Shown piece after piece: positions 34,302 through 43,663 of a stretch of 64,000 nt of DNA. The position numbers and the translations under genes are program-made. The notes below the pieces were generated by a model, which was not told where the DNA came from, made no database searches, and was given only the letters and a program-made list of their open reading frames with translations. Each line of letters starts with the position of its first letter. The first letter of the stretch is position 1. Origin of the DNA: Tsukamurella sp. 1534 (GTDB lineage Bacteria; Actinomycetota; Actinomycetes; Mycobacteriales; Mycobacteriaceae); assembly GCF_000312385.1 (NCBI RefSeq), contig NZ_HE997626.1, positions 1,960,718 through 2,024,717 of the forward strand, read 5' to 3'.

Positions 34302-35438
34302 ATGGAGCCGAGCGAAGTATCCCGAGACTCGATCCCATCGACCATGACGGCGGTCCAGCTCGTCGGCCACGGAGGCCTCGAGCAACTGGTCCACCGCGAG
34401 GACGTCCCCATACCCGTGCCGGGGCCCGGTGAGGTCCTGCTCGACGTCCACGCCTGCGGAATGAACAACACCGACGTGTGGGTCCGCGAGGGCGCCTACG
34501 GCAGCGACACCGATCCCGGATCCGTCTCCACCTGGCGGCGCGGCCGGTCCACCCTGACCTTCCCGCGCATCCAGGGCGCCGATGTCGTGGGTCGCGTCGC
34601 CGCGGTGGGCGAGGGCGTGGACGAGGCCCGCGTAGGGGAGCGGGTCATGATCGATTTCAGCATCTACAACCGCCCCGAGGGCGACGAGAGCCTCGCGGAC
34701 ATCGACTACATCGGGCACGGCCGCGACGGCGGCTACGCGGAGTACGCGGTGGTCCCCGCGGAGAACGCCTACCGCGTGGACGCGCCCCTCGCCGACGCGG
34801 AACTCGCGACGTTCTGCTGCGCCTATCTCACCGCCGAGCAGATGCTCGACCGCGCGCGCCTGGCGAGCGGCGAGGTGGTCCTCGTGACCGGGGCCTCGGG
34901 CGGGGTGGGGTCCGCGATCGTCCAACTCGCGCGGGTGCGCGGAGCGATCCCGTACGCGGTGTCCAGCGCGGGGAAGGAGCAGGCGCTCAAGGACATCGGC
35001 GCGGAGGACGTGATCCTGCGGGACGCGGGCGGCGACCTGGTGGCCGAGGTCGAGCGGGTGGTCGGAGCCCCGGTCGACGTGGTCGCGGACCTCGTCGCGG
35101 GCCCGATGTTCAACGATCTGTTGCGGATCCTCCGCCCCGAGGGCCGCTACACCACCGCCGGCGCCATCGGCGGCCCCGTCGTTCAACTGGACCTGCGCAC
35201 GATGTACCTGAAACAGCTGGATCTGCACGGCTCCTCGCAGGGCACCCGCACCGCGTTCCGCAGGCTGCTGCGGTACATCGAGGAGGGGAGCATCCGCCCG
35301 CTGCTGCACGGCACGTATCCGCTGTCGCGGTTCCACGAGGCCCAGACGGAGTTCATGGCCAAGAAGTACATCGGCAACCTCGTGGTGGTCCCGGACCGCC
35401 ACTGGGCGGAGACGGGAGCGCCTCATGCTGCGACGTGA
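34302..35438 (+). CDS. Zinc-type alcohol dehydrogenase family protein
   Basis: A 378-residue medium-chain dehydrogenase/reductase. The GroES-like domain has LDVHACGMNNTDVWVREGAY, GADVVGRVAAVGEGV and DGGYAEYAVVPAENA. The nucleotide-binding motif is VLVTGASGGVGSAIVQLA. Cys of the catalytic zinc site is replaced (CGMNNTD, as in quinone-oxidoreductase-like members), so it may be zinc-independent. ATG 34302 follows TAGCAT by 6 bases (leaderless), and that box overlaps the preceding stop codon. It overlaps the proline-racemase-family gene by 14 bases, suggesting a joint pathway on hydroxy- or keto-acids. Confidence 0.85.
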   Translation: MEPSEVSRDSIPSTMTAVQLVGHGGLEQLVHREDVPIPVPGPGEVLLDVHACGMNNTDVWVREGAYGSDTDPGSVSTWRRGRSTLTFPRIQGADVVGRVAAVGEGVDEARVGERVMIDFSIYNRPEGDESLADIDYIGHGRDGGYAEYAVVPAENAYRVDAPLADAELATFCCAYLTAEQMLDRARLASGEVVLVTGASGGVGSAIVQLARVRGAIPYAVSSAGKEQALKDIGAEDVILRDAGGDLVAEVERVVGAPVDVVADLVAGPMFNDLLRILRPEGRYTTAGAIGGPVVQLDLRTMYLKQLDLHGSSQGTRTAFRRLLRYIEEGSIRPLLHGTYPLSRFHEAQTEFMAKKYIGNLVVVPDRHWAETGAPHAAT

Positions 35439-36462
35439 GCGCTCCCTGGAGCTCATCGACACCCAGTCGGGCGGCGACGTGAGCCGCATCGTGATCGCCG
35501 GGATCGAACCGCTCCCGGGGATGTCGGTGCGGGACAAGGCCCGCTACCTCCAGGAGGAGGGCGACGGGCTGCGGAGGCTGCTGCTCTCCGAGCCGTACGG
35601 CGATCCGGCGATGTCGGTGGACCTCATCGTGGAACCGTCGCACCCGGAGGCGCAGGCGGGCTACATCATCATGGAGGCCATGGGGTATCCGATGTACTCG
35701 GGCTCCAACACCATCTGCACCGCGACGGCGCTGCTGCAGAGCGGTGCGATCCCGATGCGCGAGGGTGTGCAGGATGTGGTGCTGGAGTCGCCCGCCGGGC
35801 TCGCCCGGATCGAGGCCGTCGTGCACGGCGACCGGGTCGAGTCCATCACCACGCGCAGCGAGCCCGCGTACGTCGCCCAGGAGGGACTGTTCGTGGAGGT
35901 GCCCTTCTACGGGCGCGTCCGGTTCGACCTGGTGTGGAGCGGCGCCTACTACGCGCTGATCGACGCTGCGGAGCGGGAGTTCGAGCTCACCTCCGACGAG
36001 CAGATCGCGCTCACCGCGTTCGGGGACGCGTTCGTGCGCGCGGCGCGGCCGGGGCTGTTGCAGGAGCACCCGGACCTGGGGGACGTGGGGCCGCTGCCGT
36101 TCGCGCACTTCTGCGGGCCCGTGCGCGATCTGGGCGACGGCCGGTTCGAATCGCGGTCCGCGACGTACGTGCACCCCGGCGTGCTGTGCCGGAGCCCCAC
36201 GGGGACCGGCACGTCGGCGCGGCTGGCGCTCATGCACCGCCGCGGCGAGATCGCCGAGGGGCAGTCCCTGGTGACGATCTCGCCGCGGGGCAACCGGTTC
36301 ACGGGCACCGTGCTCGACGCCGGGCGGGTGGGGGAGTATTCGGCCCTGCACTCGTCGATCACCGGGCACGCCCGGCTCATCGCGCACTCGCGCCTGGTGG
36401 TCGATCTGGAGGATCCGCTGGTGGACGCGTCCGATCTGGAGACCCTGCTCACACAACCCTGA
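35425..36462 (+). CDS. Proline racemase-family protein with Ser/Thr active-site pair
   Basis: A 345-residue protein of the proline racemase/4-hydroxyproline epimerase/3-hydroxyproline dehydratase superfamily. The first catalytic position, normally Cys in MCGHGT, is Ser92 in MYSGSNTIC. The second, normally Cys in RSPCGTGTSA, is Thr259 in CRSPTGTGTSA. Racemases and epimerases need a thiol at the second site, and Cys/Thr members are dehydratases. A Ser/Thr pair therefore argues against racemase activity and for elimination or an unknown reaction. It is coupled to the dehydrogenase gene by a 14-base overlap. Confidence 0.85.
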   Translation: MLRRERSLELIDTQSGGDVSRIVIAGIEPLPGMSVRDKARYLQEEGDGLRRLLLSEPYGDPAMSVDLIVEPSHPEAQAGYIIMEAMGYPMYSGSNTICTATALLQSGAIPMREGVQDVVLESPAGLARIEAVVHGDRVESITTRSEPAYVAQEGLFVEVPFYGRVRFDLVWSGAYYALIDAAEREFELTSDEQIALTAFGDAFVRAARPGLLQEHPDLGDVGPLPFAHFCGPVRDLGDGRFESRSATYVHPGVLCRSPTGTGTSARLALMHRRGEIAEGQSLVTISPRGNRFTGTVLDAGRVGEYSALHSSITGHARLIAHSRLVVDLEDPLVDASDLETLLTQP

Positions 36463-36476
36463 AGCCCTGGTGCCGG

Positions 36477-36512
36477 AACTGACTCTCGAGTAACCTTACC
36501 CGAAAGTCAGTT
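36477..36512. promoter_or_regulatory. 36-bp imperfect palindrome upstream of the acyl-CoA reductase gene
   Basis: The outer arms AACTGACT (36477-36484) and AGTCAGTT (36505-36512) are perfect. The inner blocks CG and GTAA mirror TTAC and CG, giving 15 of 18 symmetric pairs. The centre contains a -10-like TAACCT (36491-36496). A site of this size suits a TetR-type repressor blocking the promoter. Confidence 0.6.
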
Positions 36513-36539
36513 ATGGATCTCGGCTCCCTGGAGGGTCAC

Positions 36540-38432
36540 ATGGGTACCTATCTCGTCACCGGCGCCACCGGATTCCTGGGGCGGCGCATCGTCCCGCTGC
36601 TGCTCGAGCGCGCCCCCGCGGCCGTCGTCCACGTGCTGGTCCGGCCGTCGTCCGCCGGGAAGCTCGACGCGTGGCGCGCCGAGTGGGGCGCCGACCGGGT
36701 GCTGCCCGTGCTCGGCGACCTCGCCGCGCCCGGCCTGGGCCTCGACGGTGCGCCGCCCGCCGTCGACCGGATCCTGCACCTGGGCGCCGTGTACGACATG
36801 GCCGCCAAGGCCGAGGTCAACGACCGGGTGAACGTGGAGGGCACCCGCGCGATCGTGGAGCTCGCCCGCCGGACGGGCGCGGAGCTGCACCACGTGTCGT
36901 CCGTCGCCGTGGCGGGCGACCACCGCGGCCCCTTCGGCGAGGCCGATTTCGATCTCGGTCAGGGCTTCCCGTCGCCGTACCACCGCACCAAATTCGAGTC
37001 CGAGGCGCTCGTGCGCGCCGCCGACGACGTGCGGTGGCGCGTCTACCGCCCGGCCGTCGTGGTCGGCGACTCGCGCACCGGCGAGATGGACAAGGTCGAC
37101 GGGCCGTACTACTTCTTCCCGACCTTCGCGGCGATGGCGAAGGTGCCCGGAGTTCTGCCGGTGGTGCTGCCCGACACGGGCGACACCAACGTGGTCCCCG
37201 TGGACTACGTGGCGGCCGCGACGGTCGAACTGATGCACCGGCCGGGACACGACGGCGAGGTGTTCCACCTGGTCAACCCGGAGCCGCAGAGCGTCCTGGA
37301 CGTCTACCGGGCGATCGCGCGCCCCGCCGGCGCGCCGCGCGCGCTCGGCCGGATCCCGCACGGCGTGGTCGATTCCGCGATCCGCGTGAGCGGGGCGGGC
37401 CGAGCGGGTCTGGTCCGCGACACCGTGCTCAAGCAGGCCGGCATCCCGCCCAAGGCGTTCGAGAACCTCGGGTTCACCGCCACCTACACCTCGGAGGCCA
37501 CCCGGCGGGCGCTGGCGGGCACCGGCATCGCGGTGCCGCCGCTGCCGGAGTACGGGCCGAAGCTGTTCTCGTACTGGCGCTCCCACCTCGATCCCGCCCG
37601 GTTCCGGCGAGGCGACCGGATCGCCGGACGCACCGTCGTCATCACCGGCGCCTCGGCGGGCATCGGGCGCGCCACCGCCGACGCCCTCGCCCGCCGTGGT
37701 GCCCGGGTGATCCTGTTGGCGCGCAACGGTTCCGAGATGGACGCCGCGGTCGCCGAGATCCGGGCCTCGGGTGGCGACGCGGACTCGTACGTCTGTGACG
37801 TGACCGACGGCGACGCCGTCGACGTCACCGTCGCGCGGATCCTGCGCGACCACGGCCACGTCGACTACCTCGTCAACAACGCCGGCCGGTCCATCCGGCG
37901 GTCCGTGCGCGCCTCCGCCGACCGCATGCACGACTTCGAACGCACCATGGACGTCAACTACTTCGGGGCCGTGCGGATGACGCTGGCGCTGTTGCCGCAC
38001 ATGCGCGAGCGCGGCTTCGGCCACGTGGTCAACGTCTCCAGCATCGGCGTCCTCGCCCGCGGCGCGCGGTTCTCCGCCTACGTGGCGAGCAAGGCCGCGC
38101 TCGACGCCTTCAGCGATGTGGCGGGCACCGAGACGCTCTCCGACCACGTCACGTTCTGCAACGTCCACATGCCTCTGGTGCGGACCGCGATGATCGCTCC
38201 GACCGAGGCCTACGACGGTGCGCGGGCCATCAGCCCGGAGCGTGCCGCGCGGATCATCGTGCGGGCGATCGAGCGGCGTTCGACCCGCGCGAACACGCCC
38301 CTCGGCTCGCTGGCCGCGCTGGGGCGCACCTTCACCCCGAGGATCACCCGGCGCGTGATGCACCAGGAGTACCTCACCAGCGCGGATTCCGTGGCCGCCA
38401 AGAACTCCGCGCCGTCGCCCGCCGCGCTGTAG
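36540..38432 (+). CDS. Two-domain SDR, fatty acyl-CoA reductase (AcrA1/Rv3391-like)
   Basis: A 630-residue protein with two Rossmann units. Residues 1-355 form an extended SDR of the acyl-CoA/carboxylate reductase type: TYLVTGATGFLGRRIVPLLL, then SSVAVAGDH and catalytic YHRTKFE. Residues about 365-600 form a classical SDR: VVITGASAGIGRAT, VNNAGRSIRRS, NVSSIGV and YVASK. This architecture and length match mycobacterial fatty acyl-CoA reductases that make fatty alcohols for wax esters. ATG 36540 follows GGAGGG by 6 bases and is preferred over ATG 36513. The large palindrome at 36477 probably controls it. Confidence 0.87.
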   Translation: MGTYLVTGATGFLGRRIVPLLLERAPAAVVHVLVRPSSAGKLDAWRAEWGADRVLPVLGDLAAPGLGLDGAPPAVDRILHLGAVYDMAAKAEVNDRVNVEGTRAIVELARRTGAELHHVSSVAVAGDHRGPFGEADFDLGQGFPSPYHRTKFESEALVRAADDVRWRVYRPAVVVGDSRTGEMDKVDGPYYFFPTFAAMAKVPGVLPVVLPDTGDTNVVPVDYVAAATVELMHRPGHDGEVFHLVNPEPQSVLDVYRAIARPAGAPRALGRIPHGVVDSAIRVSGAGRAGLVRDTVLKQAGIPPKAFENLGFTATYTSEATRRALAGTGIAVPPLPEYGPKLFSYWRSHLDPARFRRGDRIAGRTVVITGASAGIGRATADALARRGARVILLARNGSEMDAAVAEIRASGGDADSYVCDVTDGDAVDVTVARILRDHGHVDYLVNNAGRSIRRSVRASADRMHDFERTMDVNYFGAVRMTLALLPHMRERGFGHVVNVSSIGVLARGARFSAYVASKAALDAFSDVAGTETLSDHVTFCNVHMPLVRTAMIAPTEAYDGARAISPERAARIIVRAIERRSTRANTPLGSLAALGRTFTPRITRRVMHQEYLTSADSVAAKNSAPSPAAL

Positions 38433-38458
38433 CCTCGCCTGCGAGGAGAGGAGCGCTC

Positions 38459-39298
38459 GTGGCGCGGCGAGACCTGAACGGTAGGCACGTGGCGGTGACC
38501 GGCGCCGGCGCGGGGATCGGCGCGGCCACCGCCCGGCTCCTGGCGTCGCGCGGTGCGCGACTGGCGATCGGCGACCTCGACGAGGCGGCCGCCACCCGTG
38601 TCGCGGAGGAGATCCGCGGCGCGGGCGGCCACGCGGCGGCGATGCGCCTGGACGTGAGCGACGAGCAGTCGTTCGCCGCGTTCCTCGACGCCGCCGAGGG
38701 GGACCGCCCGCTCGACGCGCTGATCAACAACGCGGGTGTCATGTGGGTGGGGCCCTTCCGCGAGGAGAGCGCGGGGTCCGTGCGGCGACAGGTCGCGGTG
38801 AACCTCGTGGGGCCGATCCTCGGCACCCGGCTCGCCGCTGACCGGATGGCGATGCGGCGGCACGGGCACATCGTGACCGTGGCCTCCGCGGCGTCGAAGC
38901 TCAGCCCCGCGGGGGAGGCGACCTACAGTGCCACCAAACACGGGATATACGGGTACCTCAAGGCCGTTCGCCGCGAACTGCGCGGGTCCGGGGTCGAACT
39001 CAGCGTGGTGATGCCCGCGGTGGTGGACACGGCGCTCGCCGCCGGCACCACGACGGGCGCCGCTGCGATGCTCACCCCCGAGCGGATCGCCGAGGCCATC
39101 GCGGATGCGCTGGTGCGGCCGCGGTTCGAGGTGCACGTGCCGCGCAGCGTGCGACTCCTGCACGGCGTGCAGTCGCTGGCCCCGCAACCGGTGCGCGACC
39201 TGCTGGACCGGCTCCTGGTCCCCGATCAGACCCGCACGGCCGACCGCGGCGCGCGCACCGCCTATGAGCGGGACGCGTTGTCCGACAGGCCCACATAG
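38459..39298 (+). CDS. SDR family oxidoreductase
   Basis: A 279-residue classical short-chain dehydrogenase. Motifs are HVAVTGAGAGIGAATARLLA (TGxxxGxG), the acidic GDLDEA after beta-2 (NAD preference), INNAGV, the Ser in VASAASK and the catalytic YSATK. The extended C-terminus (VPRSVRLLHGVQSLAPQPV) is common in mycobacterial SDRs acting on lipids. GTG 38459 follows GAGGAGAGGAG, 26 bases after the acyl-CoA reductase, so it is probably in the same operon. Its end overlaps the convergent GNAT gene by 37 bases. Confidence 0.88.
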   Translation: MARRDLNGRHVAVTGAGAGIGAATARLLASRGARLAIGDLDEAAATRVAEEIRGAGGHAAAMRLDVSDEQSFAAFLDAAEGDRPLDALINNAGVMWVGPFREESAGSVRRQVAVNLVGPILGTRLAADRMAMRRHGHIVTVASAASKLSPAGEATYSATKHGIYGYLKAVRRELRGSGVELSVVMPAVVDTALAAGTTTGAAAMLTPERIAEAIADALVRPRFEVHVPRSVRLLHGVQSLAPQPVRDLLDRLLVPDQTRTADRGARTAYERDALSDRPT

Positions 39299-39936
39299 CG
39301 CAGCAGGGGAGCATCGCCCCGCACGGCAGGTGCCCACTCGGGGCGGACGAACTCGTCCCGGTCGAGGCGCAGCCGCACCAGCTCCTCGGCGACTCCCGGG
39401 CGGGTGGTCACGCGGTCGCGGCCGTTCTCCCGGTAGCCGAGTGCGCGGGACACCCCGTTCGACGGGGCGTTGAAGGCCATGGCCGCCGACGTCGCGCGTT
39501 CGGCACCCAGGCGATCGAAGGCGAAGAGCAGCAACGCCGCCCGCATCTCCTTCCCGAGCCCGATTCCCTGGGCCGTCCGGGTCAGCCACGACCCCGAATC
39601 CACCGTTCTCGTGACCCGGAAGTCCCGGGCCGAGAGGTGCTGGGCCCCGATCGGCGCGCCGTCGCGCAGGACGACGAAGGCGAGCTCCCAATCCTCCGGG
39701 CGGCAGCGCGCGCGAAGCGACCAGTGGTATTGCGCCATCGCGGCGGGGAGGGCCTCCGGTGACTGATCGGTCCACGGGACGCTGAACGGGGTCCGCCCTG
39801 GATCGTGGACGCCCGCCGCCGCGGCGGCCGCCAGGCCGGGGAGGTCCTCGTCCCGGACCACGCGCAGCGTCAGCCGCGGTGTGCGCAGCTCGACCGCGAA
39901 CGGCGGCCATGCGGCGGCGAGATCCGGGGTGTCCAT
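39262..39936 (-). CDS. GNAT N-acetyltransferase, RimJ/RimL type
   Basis: A 224-residue acetyltransferase. It has the typical start VELRTPRLTLRVVRDEDL, the central PIGAQHLSARDF strand, the CoA loop TAQGIGLGKEMRAALLLFAF and FNAPSNGVSRALGYRENG. RimJ/RimL relatives acetylate N-termini or small amines. ATG 39936 lies 6 bases after TAGCGT on the reverse strand (leaderless). The 3' end overlaps the convergent SDR gene by 37 bases, so both cannot be fully transcribed at the same time without antisense pairing. Confidence 0.87.
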   Translation of the reverse strand: MDTPDLAAAWPPFAVELRTPRLTLRVVRDEDLPGLAAAAAAGVHDPGRTPFSVPWTDQSPEALPAAMAQYHWSLRARCRPEDWELAFVVLRDGAPIGAQHLSARDFRVTRTVDSGSWLTRTAQGIGLGKEMRAALLLFAFDRLGAERATSAAMAFNAPSNGVSRALGYRENGRDRVTTRPGVAEELVRLRLDRDEFVRPEWAPAVRGDAPLLRYVGLSDNASRS

Positions 39937-40035
39937 GGCGGGACGCTAGCACCGCCGGCACGCCCTTCCGCAACGCCTTTTCGGTGGGCGTCGGCAGTCG
40001 GCGCGGATGCCCTGAGCGTAAAGAACGTGTAAAGT

Positions 40036-41403
40036 GTGAGCGCGGTGCGCCGGGAAGTCTGGTCGGCAGTTTCGTCCTCGTCGTCGACCCCGAAGGATCC
40101 CCGACCCGTGCCCACACTTCCCGTACTGCCCCGCGGCCCCGTTCTGTTCCAGCGGGGCTCGCCGGACGAGACGCGTCGCGTCACCGAGCTCCTCCGCAAG
40201 GAGACCGTGGGCGGCTTCCTGCTCGTCGGCGCGGCCGTCGCCGCGCTGATCGCCGCCAACAGCCCCCTCTCGGGGGTCTACGAAACGGTGCGCGACACCC
40301 GCATCGGCTACGCGCCCTGGCATCTGGACCTCACGCTCGGACAGTGGGCCTCCGACGGCCTGCTCGCGATCTTCTTCTTCCTCGTGGGCCTCGAGCTCAA
40401 ACGCGAGTTCACGCTCGGCGAGCTCCGCTCGCCCCGTACGGCGACGGTGCCCGTGGTCGCCGCGATCGGCGGCGTGGTCGCGCCCGCCCTGATCTACCTG
40501 GCGTTCACCGCCGGTCGGGCCGGCGCGGACGGCTGGGCGATCCCCACCGCCACCGACATCGCCTTCGCTGTGGCCGTGCTCGCCGTGGTCGGATCGCATC
40601 TGCCGTCGGCGCTCCGGCTGTTCCTCCTGACGCTCGCCGTGGTCGACGACCTCCTCGCGATCACGATCATCGCGGTCGCGTACACCGCCGAAGTGCACTG
40701 GGGCCCATTGCTTCTCGGCCTCGTGCCGCTGGCGCTGTTCGCCTTTCTCACGCACCGCTACGCGGCGGCCTTCTCCCGGCACCACCTGGCCGCCTGGCTC
40801 GTCCTGCTGCCCATCGGCTTCGCCTTCTGGGCACTGGTGCACGCCTCGGGGATCCATGCCACCATCGCCAGCGTCCTCCTGGGCTTCGCCGTGCCGGTGC
40901 TCAAGGGCGGGCCCGATTCCGGTTCCGGGCTGGCCGAGGAGTTCGAGCACAGGTTCCGCCCCCTCTCCGCCGGATTCGCGGTCCCGGTCTTCGCCTTCAT
41001 GGCGGCCGGCGTACAGGTGGTCGGCTCCTCGGGCGCGGATCCGGCTGCAGCCCTGACGGACCCGGTGGTGCTGGGCATCGCGGCCGGCCTGCTGCTGGGC
41101 AAGCCGCTCGGCATCCTTGCGGCGACGTGGGGCGTCACACGGCTCACCCGCAGCAGCCTGGACCCCGCGATCCGGTGGGTCGACCTCCTGGCCGTCTCGC
41201 TGCTCGCCGGCATCGGCTTCACGGTCTCGCTGCTCATCGCCGAGATCACGTTCGGAGGTGCCCCGGGTGCGCTGGGCAACGCCAAGCTGGCGATCCTCGT
41301 GGCGTCCACCGCCGCGGCGCTCGCGGCCGGAGCCATCCTCGCGGCGCGGAACCGCCGGTACCGCGCACTGGAGGAGAAGGCCGCGGGTCAGAGCCAGCGG
41401 TAG
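40036..41403 (+). CDS. nhaA: Na+/H+ antiporter NhaA
   Basis: A 455-residue sodium/proton antiporter with about 12 helices. The conserved Asp pair is in [13 protein letters not shown], and the discontinuous-helix motifs (PTATDIAFA, and the late [15 protein letters not shown]) are intact. It exports Na+ under alkaline or salt stress. The start is uncertain. GTG 40036 gives a 45-residue hydrophilic extension, and a GTG near 40108 ([10 protein letters not shown]) would be closer to the usual length. TAAAGT ends directly before GTG 40036, which argues for a start slightly downstream. It overlaps the convergent regulator gene by 16 bases. Confidence 0.92.
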   Translation: MSAVRREVWSAVSSSSSTPKDPRPVPTLPVLPRGPVLFQRGSPDETRRVTELLRKETVGGFLLVGAAVAALIAANSPLSGVYETVRDTRIGYAPWHLDLTLGQWASDGLLAIFFFLVGLELKREFTLGELRSPRTATVPVVAAIGGVVAPALIYLAFTAGRAGADGWAIPTATDIAFAVAVLAVVGSHLPSALRLFLLTLAVVDDLLAITIIAVAYTAEVHWGPLLLGLVPLALFAFLTHRYAAAFSRHHLAAWLVLLPIGFAFWALVHASGIHATIASVLLGFAVPVLKGGPDSGSGLAEEFEHRFRPLSAGFAVPVFAFMAAGVQVVGSSGADPAAALTDPVVLGIAAGLLLGKPLGILAATWGVTRLTRSSLDPAIRWVDLLAVSLLAGIGFTVSLLIAEITFGGAPGALGNAKLAILVASTAAALAAGAILAARNRRYRALEEKAAGQSQR

Positions 41404-42080
41404 CGCACTTCGGGCCGGCCGCGACCGCCGTACTCCGTGATCCGTTCGCACAAGCGGTCGTTCGCGAGCCGCTCCAGGTAGCGCCACGCCGTCACCCGGG
41501 ACACGCCGGTCTGCGCCGCCACGTCTGCGGCCCCGAGCGGGCCGTCGGCGTGCCGGAGGGCGCCCGTCACCGCCTCCAGGGTCGACGGTGCCATGCCCTT
41601 CGGCGCGGCGGGCGCCGACGGGGCGTCGCGGAGCGCGGCGAAGGCCGCGTCCACCTCCCGCTGGCCCACGTCGCCGCCGGCGAGCGCCGAGCGGAACCCG
41701 CGGTAGCGCTCCAGCCGGTCGGCGAACGCCGCGAAGGTGAACGGCTTGATGAGGTAGAGGATCGCGCCGCGGGCCATGGCGCCGCGCACCGTCGCGATGT
41801 CGCGCGCCGAGGTGATCACGATGACGTCGGGCCGTGGCGACAGCTCGGCCAGGTCGGCCGCGAGCTCGAGTCCGCTCCGGTCCGGGAGGCCGACATCCGC
41901 GAGCACCAGATCGATCGGTTCGCCCCGCCGCTGCGCGGCCCGCGCCTCACGCAGCGCACCGTCGGCCGTGCCCGCGATGCCCGCGACCGCGAAACCGGTC
42001 ACCCTGCCGACGTATTCGGCGTGCGCGCGGGCGATCCGCGGCTCGTCGTCCACGACGAGCACCCGCACATCGCCGCTCAT
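41388..42080 (-). CDS. CitB/DcuR-type response regulator
   Basis: A 230-residue regulator. The receiver domain covers residues 1-125 with [12 protein letters not shown], the phospho-acceptor Asp62 in [16 protein letters not shown] and the Lys of IKPFTF. The C-terminal helix-turn-helix ([23 protein letters not shown]) is the form found in CitB, DcuR and DpiA. These control uptake and use of citrate, fumarate or malate. The ATG overlaps the kinase stop (ATGA), and the C4-dicarboxylate symporter dctA is divergent upstream, so it very likely regulates dctA. Confidence 0.9.
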   Translation of the reverse strand: MSGDVRVLVVDDEPRIARAHAEYVGRVTGFAVAGIAGTADGALREARAAQRRGEPIDLVLADVGLPDRSGLELAADLAELSPRPDVIVITSARDIATVRGAMARGAILYLIKPFTFAAFADRLERYRGFRSALAGGDVGQREVDAAFAALRDAPSAPAAPKGMAPSTLEAVTGALRHADGPLGAADVAAQTGVSRVTAWRYLERLANDRLCERITEYGGRGRPEVRYRWL

Positions 42081-43633
42081 CGCGCCCCTCCCGGTAGCCG
42101 GACCGTCACCGTGGACGGCGACGGGCTCACCTCGATCGTCCCATTCGCCTGACGGACCACCTGATCCACCAGGGCCAGGCCCAGGCCGCCGCCGTGCAGC
42201 CTGTCGCTGCGGTCCTTGGTGCTGTAGCCGCGCTCGCGGGCCCGGGCGAACTCCTCCGCCGTCATCCCCGGGCCGCTGTCGGCGACCCGCAGGCACCACG
42301 TACCGTCGCTGTCGATCCCGGCGGAGAGCTCCACCCAGCCGCCGGGCCCCGCCGCGTCGATCGCGTTGTCCGCCAGGTTGCCCAGCAGCGTGAGCAACGG
42401 GGTGTCCGCCAGCCCGGCGCTCGTCAGGTCGGTCCCGTCGGCCACCGTGAACTCCACGTCGAGGGCCGCCGCGGAGGCGGTCTTGGCGACCAGGAGCGCG
42501 GCCGCCGACGGCGCGGCGTCCCCGGCGAGCCGGTCGATCAGTCCCTGCGACGCGGTGCGGTCCGCCACCGCCAGCTCCGCGGCGGAATCGCCCTCGCCCA
42601 GTTCGATCATCGTGATCACCGAGTGCAGCCGATTGGCGTGCTCGTGCGCCTGCGCGCTCAGCGCGTCGGCGAGGGACCGGGCGGTGTCGAGCTCCCCGAG
42701 CACCGTCTGCAGCTCGGTCCGGTCGCGCACCGTCAGCACCGAACCCAGCGTGCCCGTGGGCCCGCTCACCGGCCTCCGATTCACCAGCAGCACACGGCTG
42801 CTCGTGACGTGCAACTCGTCCGTGAGGTCGGCCGATCCGCGCAGCGAGGCGGGGAGGTCGGCCTGGCGCACGGCACCGTCGGGCAGCTCGAGCAGGCGCC
42901 GCGCCTCGTCGTTGACCACGGGCGCCGGGCCGTCGGGCGCGTCCACGTCGAACACGACGAGCCCCTCCGAGAGGGTGTGCAGCACCGCGTCGTGATGCTC
43001 GTAGAGGCCACGGAGGTCGTCGGCGGACAGCCCGAGCGTCTGACGACGCAGGCGGCGCTCGGCGAGGAAGGACAGCGCGACGAGCAGCAGCACGCCCGCC
43101 GCGACCACGGCCACGATCCGGGGGAGCGCCGCCTGCACCTGGTCGCCGAGCCGGTCCCGGGTGACGCCCGCGGACACGAGCCCCACGAGGGTCCCGGCGC
43201 CGTCGTAGACGGGGGTGACCGCCCGGATCGACGGGCCGAGGCTGCCCGAGTAGGTCTCGGTGAACGTCTCGCCGCGCACCGCGCGGTCGATGGTCCCGGT
43301 GAACCTGCCGCCGATGAGGGCGGGGTCGGCGTGGCTCAGGCGGGTGCGATCCGGCCGCATCACCACCAGGAAGTCGAGCCCGCTGAGCTTCGCGATGCGC
43401 TGGGTCTCCGGCTGCAGGACCCCCGAGCCGTCCGGAGCCGCGAGCGCCGCGGCGGTCGCGGGCGACGCCGCCAGGGCGACCGCCGCCGCGGTGGTCTGGC
43501 TGCGGGCCGTGCGATCGCCGTCGTCGCGCGCCTGCGCGACCACCAGCCACGTCGCGCCGACGGCGACGGCCAGCAGCACGGCGATCTGGGCCAGGAACGA
43601 CTGTGCGGCCACACTGCGCGAACGAGTTCTCAC
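42077..43633 (-). CDS. CitA/DcuS-type sensor histidine kinase
   Basis: A 518-residue membrane kinase. The first helix is near residues 9-32, an extracytoplasmic PAS-like ligand domain spans about 33-165 (DFLVVMRPDRTRLSH, then TFTETYSGSLGPSIRAVTPV), and the second helix is near 172-192. A cytoplasmic PAS and the kinase follow, with HEHANRLHSV and the ATPase boxes LLGNLADNAIDA, VADSGPGM and GGGLGLALV. In this family the periplasmic PAS binds citrate or C4-dicarboxylates directly. GTG 43633 was chosen. The 101-base divergent region to dctA contains a CRP-like site. Confidence 0.9.
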   Translation of the reverse strand: MRTRSRSVAAQSFLAQIAVLLAVAVGATWLVVAQARDDGDRTARSQTTAAAVALAASPATAAALAAPDGSGVLQPETQRIAKLSGLDFLVVMRPDRTRLSHADPALIGGRFTGTIDRAVRGETFTETYSGSLGPSIRAVTPVYDGAGTLVGLVSAGVTRDRLGDQVQAALPRIVAVVAAGVLLLVALSFLAERRLRRQTLGLSADDLRGLYEHHDAVLHTLSEGLVVFDVDAPDGPAPVVNDEARRLLELPDGAVRQADLPASLRGSADLTDELHVTSSRVLLVNRRPVSGPTGTLGSVLTVRDRTELQTVLGELDTARSLADALSAQAHEHANRLHSVITMIELGEGDSAAELAVADRTASQGLIDRLAGDAAPSAAALLVAKTASAAALDVEFTVADGTDLTSAGLADTPLLTLLGNLADNAIDAAGPGGWVELSAGIDSDGTWCLRVADSGPGMTAEEFARARERGYSTKDRSDRLHGGGLGLALVDQVVRQANGTIEVSPSPSTVTVRLPGGAR

Positions 43634-43663
43634 GACGACAACGTTTACACAATGAACACAAAC

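Noticed and set aside
43636-43663. CACAAACTGTG palindrome as a separate operator
   Set aside because: It overlaps the better CRP-like site at 43664 and may only be part of it; there is no second copy to support it.
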